In this document: positions 56,536-64,000 of the stretch, piece after piece
Position numbering within the stretch: position 1 is the first letter of the stretch
Layout: the number at the start of each line of letters is the position of its first letter
Source: Globodera rostochiensis
Taxonomy: Eukaryota > Nematoda > Chromadorea > Rhabditida > Heteroderidae
Reading direction: 5' to 3'
NCBI GenBank assembly: GCA_018350325.1
Contig: JAEVLN010000017.1
Span: forward strand, 868,001 to 932,000
DNA length: 64,000 bases
Made by a program: the position numbers and the translations under genes
Notes under the pieces: generated by a model
Told to the model about the DNA's origin: nothing
Seen by the model: the letters and a program-made list of their open reading frames with translations, nothing else
Database searches by the model: none

Positions 56536-57930
56536 GAGTAGGGGTCATTCCCGTCCCGCCACTCCCGTCCCACTCCCGTCCCGCCACTCCCGTCCCGGGC
56601 CACTCCCGTCCCGGCCACTCCCGTCCCGCCACTCCCGTCCCGCCACTCCCGTCCCGCCACTCCCGTCCCGGGCCACTCCCGTCCCGGGCCACTCCCGTCC
56701 CGCCACTCCCGTCCCGCCACTCCCGTCCCGCCACTCCCGTCCCGGGCCACTCCCGTCCCGGGCCACTCCCGTCCCGGCCACTCCCGTCCCAACCGCAAAA
56801 TTTTTTTTGGTGATCAAAATTTCAGCTGCGTCTTTATTCAAAAAATGATGACCATGTAACAAAACAAAAATGTTCCATAGATTAATCCATAAGTAAAATT
56901 TTATCAGTTGATGAAGCAATTGTAAAACAAAATAACAAACTTAACAAAACAAATTAATTCAAGAATTCATGTGGTAATTGCTGGAAATTCACTAAGCACT
57001 TCAATGATCAAATGAGGATTGATTTGGTTTTGGATGTACTGATGATCGTCTTGAACTTGAGGTAGCGCCGCTTTTGCATTTTATGTATCGATGAAGGACT
57101 GATAGAATCCTCCTGTCAGCGTCGCGGAACTTCTTTGCTTTTGGTGGAGGAGCATTGCCGGCGATAAAGTGCTCCATGTTGACGTCGACCATTTTCTGCT
57201 GTTCGCGCAACTTGTCGATGAAGGAGCAGATCTTGGGGTGCGTGTGGCCAAATGCGTGTTGCAATGTGCGATGGTAGGACTCCGCGTAATTGTTGGTTCT
57301 GTCAGTTCCGTCAAGTGTGCGTTGGTGTACACTCCACTGATCAGGTTGGAACAACGGGCGCGCACGGGTGTTGTTTTGACGGAGGACGACATCGTTCAGC
57401 GATGTGTGCACGCGGCCTCTGCATTTGACATCACCGTGTTGATGTTCACAGCGCCAAAATTTGACATCTCCGTCGGCGTTTAACTTGTGGAAGATGTACA
57501 AGCATCCCTCATGTTCAAGTTTTTTGTTGTTTTGCCTGGTTTTTACTACTTGATTTTCCATTGTTGACGCTAAAATCTATTTGAAAAAACTAGGGATTAG
57601 AAGCTTAAAAAGATGAAAAATTTTAAAATCTATTCGAAATGTAATTCACTTTATATCGATCACATTTTGCAGTTCAAAAAAAAATGGTTGGGACGGGAGT
57701 GGCCGGGACGGGAGTGGCCCGGGACGGGAGTGGCCCGGGACGGGAGTGGCCCGGGACGGGAGTGGCCCGGGACGGGAGTGGCCCGGGACGGGAGTGGCCC
57801 GGGACGGGAGTGGCCCGGGACGGGAGTGGCCCGGGACGGGAGTGGCGGGCCGGGACGGGAGTGGCGGGACGGGACTGGCCGGGACGGGAGTGGCGGGACG
57901 GGAGTGGCGGGACGGGAGTGGCCCGCTTCG
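56536..57930. mobile_element. 1.4-kb MULE-type transposon with tandem-array TIRs and 9-bp TSD (copy B)
   Basis: The element starts GAGTAGGGGTCATTCCCGTC and ends GGCCCGCTTCG. It is flanked by TGAAAAATC on both sides (56527-56535 and 57931-57939), a perfect 9-bp duplication as expected for Mutator-like elements. Both termini are extended by tandem arrays of a 14-16-bp unit, ccactcccgtcccgg, in inverted orientation (left 56550-56790, right 57690-57925). One partial transposase-derived gene lies inside on the minus strand (57001-57561). The start sequence is identical over 12 bp to copy A at 44427. Confidence 0.9.
57001..57561 (-). CDS. FLYWCH zinc finger fused to a MULE transposase C-terminal segment
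   Basis: A 186-codon frame inside the transposon. Residues about 18-55 (GCLYIFHKLNADGDVKFWRC, then EHQHGDVKCRGRVHT) match a FLYWCH-type zinc finger. Residues about 75-130 (WSVHQRTLDGTDRTNNYAES, YHRTLQHAFGHTHPKICSFI) match the region after the catalytic core in MULE transposases (RTNN.xE..HR.L...f...HP). The DDE catalytic core that should lie between them is missing, so the product could bind DNA but not catalyse transposition. It ends with a Ser/Lys-rich tail. The start ATG is at 57561; the terminal tandem array begins about 130 bp upstream. Confidence 0.8.
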   Translation of the reverse strand: MENQVVKTRQNNKKLEHEGCLYIFHKLNADGDVKFWRCEHQHGDVKCRGRVHTSLNDVVLRQNNTRARPLFQPDQWSVHQRTLDGTDRTNNYAESYHRTLQHAFGHTHPKICSFIDKLREQQKMVDVNMEHFIAGNAPPPKAKKFRDADRRILSVLHRYIKCKSGATSSSRRSSVHPKPNQSSFDH

Positions 57931-57939
57931 TGAAAAATC

Positions 57940-58460
57940 AAATTTTGATGGCGCGCAGTTTGATTTGAAAATAGGCAAACTCGGGAAAAATTACAATTCG
58001 ACGTTCAGAGCTTAGGCTTAGACCTAAGCCAACCTGAGCTAAGCTTAAGCTAGCTAAGTCCTATGTCATCCAGCTTAGTTTATGCACTGCGTTTGCTGGA
58101 CAAGGGTGTTGAGTCGAAAGCCGAAGCATGAATGCACAAATAGTGAACCATATAAATGTTTAAAAAAATGCCAAGACAAAGATGTAAAAGTAGTAAGATG
58201 TAAAAAATATAGTGTTTTTATTTTATCTTAGGGGCCGAAACGTCCTTGGGGCCGAAAGGGAGTCGAATCGTCTGGGCGGCCGAAATGTCCCGAACCGACA
58301 AAATTCTCTACAAAATTGCTTCTTTTAAAGCTAAGCTCTGCGCCCCTTTCCGAGGGGAAAGCTCTATGCTTTTAAAAGCAATTGTCAAGCCTCTGCTAAA
58401 GAATTAGATAACCGGTTTTCAGAGACCCGTTATCACATTTTGTATCTTTTCCTTTTTACT
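57940..58460. other. Non-coding spacer of the inverted duplication
   Basis: AT-rich. Contains ggggccgaaacgtccttggggccgaaa at 58232-58260, echoing 32190-32217, and alternating aagcttaagc-type palindromes near 58030-58060. No gene is seen. Confidence 0.4.
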
Positions 58461-60798
58461 GCATTTTCTTGACAAATTTTTCCAAAAAATGTTCGGGTTT
58501 ACGGAGGGCATTTTCCGTTTATACATTGGATCTCCTGATCATTTTTACGTTAATTTTGAGCAATTTTCTTAACAAAAATGTTAAAATTATTTTAAAAATT
58601 TCCCGGCGACGCCTGCCCACGCCGTCGGACCACCAATAACGAAATCCAAAATTAGATACGGCCCCGGTCTCGGAAAACCACAAAATTTGTCCCCTAAAAT
58701 TGATTTTGAGAAAAAACTTTGAGCGTCTTTGGGCCAAATTTTCTGTTATGTCCTTGAAAATCAACATGTCTGTCCTTGGAAATTGTCTTTACCCGATCGC
58801 AGCCCTGATTAAACTTGTTGTTGAATATGATGTCAGGAAAAATCATAGATTCCATCTTAGATAATGTCAATTGATAAATCAGATTTGTGATCAGCGCCCT
58901 TGAAGACCCCGGAATTTGGGGAGGGAGCTGCATAAACGACAAATACCCAATTATGATCGAGGTTTTTTCGCAATTTTTATTTTTGTCTTTTATTTCAAGA
59001 AAAATAATATCTTTTTTAGGCAAATGAATTTTTACAAAAGCATTTTGCAATATTTCCAATTTGAATGCCATCTTTGAATGTTTATAAGGAAAAATTATTA
59101 TAAAAAAGCAACAAAATGACTAGAGCAATGGATCGGATCAAAAGCTAACAACAGTTAAAAACCCAAAAAAAAACATTTGGTGCCATTCTAAAATAAGTTT
59201 AGCGAGTCGTATACTCCCCCGGCAGTGATGCCCGACTCTGTGGATGATGCCGGTTTGGTCCGCACCAAATAACCGTGTTGCTTGTTGTGCAGAATGCTCA
59301 GATTGCGCTTGTCGCCCAACAAACAGCCGAACACGCCCAACTCGGCGACCACGTCGGAAAGGACGGGCTCTTCATGTGGACGAACCATATAATTCTGCCA
59401 ATGACAAATGCATGTTCATTTTCAACAAAATGTGCCATTTCTATTTTTTAAATTGCGGATTGCTCCAAAAACATATGCCATCCGAGATATTCAATATATG
59501 CAGGGATGGCACTCTAGGCAAATGTCTATTTTTTCTGTGAATTTGGCACAGTGAGTTAAGCATGATGTTGTTAGCTTTATTTGGAGCTTCTAGAGTGTAC
59601 TTTATAATGCCTTTTTATGCCTATTCTTGGTTGTGCCTAATGCCTATTTCGACATTTTTGTGCCTATTTCATGCCTATTTTGGCATTTTTTTCTCAACTT
59701 AGGCGCCTATTTTGCAATTTTTCGTGCCTAAAAGTGCCACCCCTGAATAAAACCTAACCAAAAACTAAAGTTTTGGTGCCAACCAATCGAAAGTTCTCGA
59801 CCCTTAAAGTCTAATTAAGCGAGAAATTGTCCACGAACCTTTAAAATTTAAATTATTAATCAATACGCCGCCTACTTTTACGATCATCGGCTGAATCCGC
59901 TCCATCAGAGTATGTGCTGCTCGCTCTTCGTGCGTAAAGTGCTGAAGTTTTTCACGCAGTTCCTCGTCAAAGTAATTGTGTCCACCGCCTTCGTTTTGTG
60001 GTTTCAGCACGTAAAGGTCGGGATTGTCGATGGCATGCTAAAAATGTTTTTGTAAATTAAGACAAGTTTTTTTGATAATAAATATCATTTTTATTTATTT
60101 ACCTGCACCAAATTTCTCGTCTCGTCATCGTCTTTTTCCAATCCCCACAGGCCAGCGAAAGTTTTCCGAATTTCCGCTATTATTTCTTTGTCTTCCGGAT
60201 CCGGCAAAAACCGTTCAATCATTCCGGGCTTGGCGAGAACCTTAAATAAAATTATTTCATAAATTCCTCAACGCTTTGTGACCACCTGCTGCACTTTCTT
60301 CGAACTGCTCAAAGCGCTGAACATTGTCGAAGTTTTCTAAAATATTATTTAATTTGAGTATTTTGACATTTTTCAATTGAAATCTCTGAGGTCAGATCAT
60401 TTAAATGCTTACAATGGCTGTCGATCGCTCGATGGTGCGTCGTGCGTGCCATTCCTCGTCCGTCCATTCCGGCAAAGGACCACTTCGGGAGTACACGAGG
60501 GCGACCACGCGACCATCGGCGGACAAACGCAATTTGAAGTCCTCGTCAAGACGCAATCTTGGGGAACAATTACTGTGAATTGCATAGGCAATTTATTATA
60601 AACGGTCATTAAATTAATTGATTATTAAATCACTTGTGATAGGCTTCTTTTGACGACATTCGAACAATATTCACTTTTCCTTCCGAAATTCTTTGAAGTT
60701 CGTATTCAATGGCACGCTCATCGAACCGATGCACAGAGCCTTGGAGAACGGCAAAAACTACAACGGCGTCCGGATCACCAAATTTCTGCCTGAAGAAT
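58461..60798 (-). repeat. Right arm of the 2.3-kb inverted duplication
   Basis: Reverse complement of 50084-52411. This arm contains the last six exons of the longer GS-like gene (copy C). Because that gene continues upstream with its N-terminal exons, this arm is probably the source and the left arm the derived copy. Confidence 0.92.
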
Positions 60799-62748
60799 AA
60801 AATGGCACAAAAATTAATGATTTTATTTGGCACATTTTTTAACCCGCGAGGATTTGTTAATATTTTTGCAGACATTCGCTGTAAAATTTGGTGGCTTTTG
60901 GCATTCCTTTGGCTTACCATCCGAGGTAAAGTCCTTCGGCCAGCGTATTAAATGCGCGACTTTCAGGCAAATTCGACGCGTCCATGCCCACCTTCTGCAG
61001 CATTTGACGGTGCAATTCGGCCGTGCGAGGGCCAAATGCGGAGCCGACAACACTGCCAATGTTCATCTCTACCTGAAATTAATTTATTTTATTAATTTTG
61101 TTAATTAGGTATACTGTATGTCTTCGTATCTAATTTAGTCTTTATCTTCACATATTAATGCATTGTTAAGTAGGTATACTGTATGTCTTCGTATCTAATT
61201 TATTGTTAAGTATGTATACTGTATGTCTTCGTATCTAATTTATTGTTAATCAGGTATACTGTATGTCTTCGTATCAATTATTGTTAAGTATGTATACTGT
61301 ATGTCTTCGTATCTAATTTATTGTTAAGTATGTATACTGTATGTCTTCGTATCTAATTTATTGTTAAGTATGTATACTGTATGTCTTCGTATCTAATTTA
61401 TTGTTAATCAGGTATACTGTATGTCTTCGTATCAATTATTGTTAAGTATGTATACTGTATGTCTTCGTATCTAATTTATTGTTAAGTATGTATACTGTAT
61501 GTCTTAGTATCTAATTTATTGTTAAGTATGTATACTGTATGTCTTCGTATCTACCTGAAATTAATTTATTTTATTAATTATTGTTGATTAATATATGTCT
61601 TCAGTACCTGTTTTAATCCATATTTTTTCTGTCCAGTCTCTTTGTCCAACTGAACGCCCACCATATAATCCTAAAATATAATTAATTATACCGTAAGACA
61701 ATCATTAAGAATTTTCATTGAATTCACAGCAGAACCCGACCCGATTTTTGGCACTTTTCCTCACTTATTTAAGTGTACCTATTTCGAGATTTTTGCAATT
61801 CACTAAAAAAATTTTATTTTAAGCTCCACAAATTTTCAATAAATAATTTTACACTAAAACATTATCCCGAGACTCTCGAGCAGCCTACTTAATAGTTAAA
61901 TTCAGCCCTCCCTAAATTTTGATCTTCGATATTTTGGACCTCAAATCTTATTTTTGGTGTTCGATGTCCTTATTTGAAAAAATTTCTTGCGACCCTTTAA
62001 TAAAATGTGTAAGGAAGAAAGAGTGATTGCGCTGGTTGGACTGGACCGTTAAAACGCCTCGGGGGCGGGGACAAAAGAACCCCCCGGTAGCTCAGTGGAA
62101 TCGTTGCCCACTGATTGTGCCGAGGGTTTGAGTCCCACCCTCGGCGTTACCATTTGTTTATCATTTTAATGTTTCCTGACCGATCGTGCTAAAAACAGTG
62201 TATACGCCTGTTTTTGGCCTTCACGCTGAATTTCGTGCATTATTTCTGCCATTCTGCGCATTAAATCGTTTGTCTTGATCACATCTTTGAATTGCTCCGC
62301 CAGAAACGCGTAATCACAAGAGACTCGAAAGTAAAGTTTTTGCAATCCCTAAAAGAATATAATAATAATTTATTTTTGTGCTTTGAATTTTTTAAAAAAA
62401 TTTTTGAGTTTTGAAATAAAATATGTAAAATAATAAAATGGCCGAACTGTTTGCACATCCAACGCTTGAAGAAAAATTTGACGTGGGTATGGCGATGGAA
62501 AGAGCGTAAATGGGATAATCGAGGCGAAATCGCTGTTCATCCTGTCAAAAATTAATTCTTTTTAAAGTTAATAAAATTATTCAAATTGCACAAAATCATT
62601 TCAATTTCCGATCACCTGCTCCGCGAATCGGAGTCATCCAAACGCTTGATCAGCCCAACATTGTGTGCCAAGTCTACGGCCGCCTCAACCAACACGTTCA
62701 AATGGTCGTCGTCTTTGATAAGATCTTTCACGTAATTTTTGACGGAAT
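59188..62748 (-). CDS. Glutathione-synthetase-like gene (copy C), first exon unresolved
   Basis: Eleven exons found: 62748-62616, 62541-62448, 62348-62181, 61670-61608, 61072-60918, 60789-60634, 60557-60413, 60336-60286, 60240-60103, 60037-59876 and 59394-59188, all joining in phase. Motifs: FASIIPFTLFPSPYPRQIF, LARSDYM, VEMNIGSVVGS (Glu and Asn ligands), RTFAG-type KTFAGLWGLE, YVLKPQNEGGGHNYFDEE (glycine-rich ATP loop intact, Glu kept) and GYLVRTKP. It is closer to true GS than copy B. The first exon found starts in phase 1 after atttcag, so an upstream exon with the start, and a signal peptide if any, is required; none is clear between 62749 and 62935. Intron 61073-61607 is enlarged by a minisatellite, and intron 61671-62180 holds a SINE-like element. 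Confidence 0.85.
59501..59745. mobile_element. MITE, second copy, in GS-like copy C intron
   Basis: Same element as at 51131-51371, in mirror orientation: starts CAGGGATGGCACTCTAGGC and ends GCCTAAAAGTGCCACCCCTG. It differs slightly in length from its partner (one inner phrase), consistent with small changes after the duplication. Confidence 0.75.
61118..61556. repeat. Intronic minisatellite, 40-bp unit, in GS-like copy C
   Basis: About 11 copies of taagtatgtatactgtatgtcttcgtatc plus taatttattgt. Two variant forms (taagtatg and taatcagg at the unit start; taattta or a shortened caatta at the end) alternate in a higher-order pattern: the block taatcagg...caattattgt recurs at about 61250 and 61410. 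The array lies in the intron between the exons at 61072 and 61608. Confidence 0.9.
62045..62155 (+). mobile_element. tRNA-related SINE-like element, copy 2
   Basis: Head gaccgttaaaacgcctcggggg, an A-box-like ggtagctcagtgg at 62087, a B-box-like gggtttgagtccc at 62128, and tail gcgttaccatttgttt. The acceptor arms do not pair as in a tRNA. It matches the head and tail of the copy at 6175-6293. It lies in an intron of GS-like copy C on the opposite strand. Confidence 0.6.
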
Positions 62749-62935
62749 CTGAAATTTTATGCAATTTGAAAAGCAATTTATAATACAACTTTACATATTT
62801 TAACTTATAATAATTAAGCTTTCGCCTCGTCTCATAAGCATGCCAATAATAGCTACAATTCAATAAAAAACAACACTTTGTATAAAAAAAGCTTTTCCAT
62901 TAATGCAAAATTAAATTTTGGTTATTTCGATATAT

Positions 62936-63977
62936 TTATTGGCGTGCCCTTTTCTGGCGTTTACAAGCGCTGTTTTGGTGCTTTCTCATACGCTTTGGGC
63001 TCTTCTCCGCGCTTTGTTGCTCACGCCCTCTCTTTGTGCCATCGCCGCCAGTCGTCGCCGACGGCACACAAAGGTCCTTCACCATGCGCTCCAGATGGCA
63101 GAGGTGGCCCGGCATAGTCACGTAGTTGGAATTGGCCGGATCGAACCACATGGTCTAGAGGCGTGGTCAAATCCAAATTTTACGCATTTTTAACCCAATT
63201 TTTAGTTGCATTTTGGCATCCCAATAATTAATAATAATTAAATTATTCATAATTATTAGAAGCTAGTTTAGAATTAGAGCCCATCCTAAAAACCCAATTC
63301 CTTTAATTTTAATTAGCTAAAGTAACAATTGTATTTCATAATTAACCGAAGAACATTTAACAATGCCTTGCCCCACCTTGCCCACTCTCCGGTAGCCTCT
63401 TTTCGCATAAAACTGCAGCAGCGGTGTCATCGGGTGGACAACGCCTTCCACCGGTTTCGGAATGCTATGTGCGTCCAGTTGCATCTCGCAGACGTGCCAT
63501 TGCCTGACAACGTACTCTTCCGCCACACGTATCAAAGCAGTGCCAATGCCCGTCCCTTGGAGCCCAATGCGCGCAGCAATTGGGCCAATTTGGCCGAAGG
63601 GACCGTTGTCCTTTGAGTTGCCCTCGGGGTTCAGCTTCACCCTGCAGCAACCCAACAATTGCGCAACGTTCGAATTCCTTAAAAATTTGTTCACTTTTTC
63701 AGATTTGTAAATTTGCTAATTTCCCACTTTTCAGCGAGTTCAGCAACAAACAGAACGCTGTCCTTGTCGTTATGGATGTTGTGGAGTGCGTGCCGAGTCC
63801 TTTCCACTGGCACAGTGAACATTTGGCAACGCTCCTCCGACGTCGCGTGTTCGATGTTCTTACAGTCGTCCAGATACGCTGCCCGTATGATTTCGCCCGC
63901 CTCGTTAATGTCCTCCTCGCGCATTCGACGAATGATCACTTGCTGCTGATCACGCAGCGTTAGGGTTGTGATAATTT
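62936..63977 (-). CDS. GNAT-family N-acetyltransferase, 5' end outside the window
   Basis: Three minus-strand exons: about 63977 down to 63723, about 63677 down to 63377, and about 63155 down to 62936. They encode IIRRMREEDINEAGEIIRAA (N-terminal GNAT strand-helix), ARIGLQGTGIGTALIRVAEE (motif A; G-x-G-x-G acetyl-CoA loop), LLQFYAKRGYRRVGK (motif B), and a basic tail, ERMVKDLCVPS then KRMRKHQN. The acceptor aatttcag at 63978 starts the first visible exon without an ATG, so at least one more exon lies beyond 64000. GNAT enzymes transfer acetyl from acetyl-CoA to amines; the substrate here is unknown. The basic C-terminal extension after the core resembles nuclear localisation signals. Confidence 0.8.
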
Positions 63978-64000
63978 CTGAAATTAATTTAATTAAAATT

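Noticed and set aside
56439..56919. Frames rich in HSRPATPVP or GREWPGTGVA at the transposon ends
   Set aside because: Translations of the terminal tandem arrays of the MULE-type element.
62087..62152. Functional tRNA gene with A- and B-boxes
   Set aside because: The ends do not pair into an acceptor stem and the flanks are shared with another repeat copy, so a SINE-like element is more likely.

Overview
This window is nuclear DNA from a nematode, most likely a plant-parasitic cyst nematode (Globodera/Heterodera group). Genes are intron-rich with short AT-rich introns. Several conserved genes have nematode-style relatives (DYF-13, PAXBP1/GCFC, NOP2, DUS2, an annexin, a nematode-type chemoreceptor remnant). 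At least six introns have homology- and frame-supported GC-AG boundaries, and there is a cluster of glutathione-synthetase-like (GS-like) genes, one with a signal peptide. From published work, both an excess of GC-AG introns and expanded, secreted GS-like proteins are known from cyst nematodes. The species assignment is inference; no rRNA or marker gene is present.

Layout. 1-6.5 kb: two coding exons of an unknown gene around a tandem repeat, an A20 zinc-finger protein, a minisatellite, a novel secreted 345-aa protein, an orphan P450 exon and a serpentine-receptor remnant. 6.6-8.05 kb: a 1.4-kb minisatellite. 9.4-13.5 kb: a homeobox gene (MNX-like) and the intraflagellar-transport gene dyf-13. 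14.4-24.7 kb: PAXBP1/GCFC (minus) and NOP2 (plus) head to head, with an inverted duplicate of PAXBP1 exon 1 between them. 26.2-28.9 kb: a secreted repetitive basic/acidic protein and a collagen-like remnant. 29.7-35.6 kb: DUS2 (minus) and a ubiquitin-specific protease (plus). 37.7-43.7 kb: a small 66-aa gene and a long annexin with a GYP-repeat N-terminus. 44.4-45.1 kb: a 630-bp transposon with a perfect 9-bp target duplication. 45.9-49.5 kb: a secreted mucin-like protein with about 55 copies of a 13-residue repeat. 49.8-62.8 kb: the GS-like cluster, consisting of a decayed fragment, a 5'-truncated copy, a complete secreted 520-aa gene and a near-complete gene. A 2.3-kb inverted duplication organises the cluster, and a 1.4-kb MULE-type transposon sits in its spacer. 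62.9-64 kb: the 3' part of a GNAT acetyltransferase.

The housekeeping genes do not form one pathway. The coherent theme is secretion and rapid change: four genes with N-terminal signal peptides (3.3 kb, 27.9 kb, 45.9 kb, 55.9 kb), three carrying or surrounded by repeats, inside a landscape of minisatellites, MITE-like elements and inverted duplications. The observation most worth following up is the GS-like locus together with the two related transposons whose terminal inverted repeats are built from different tandem arrays.
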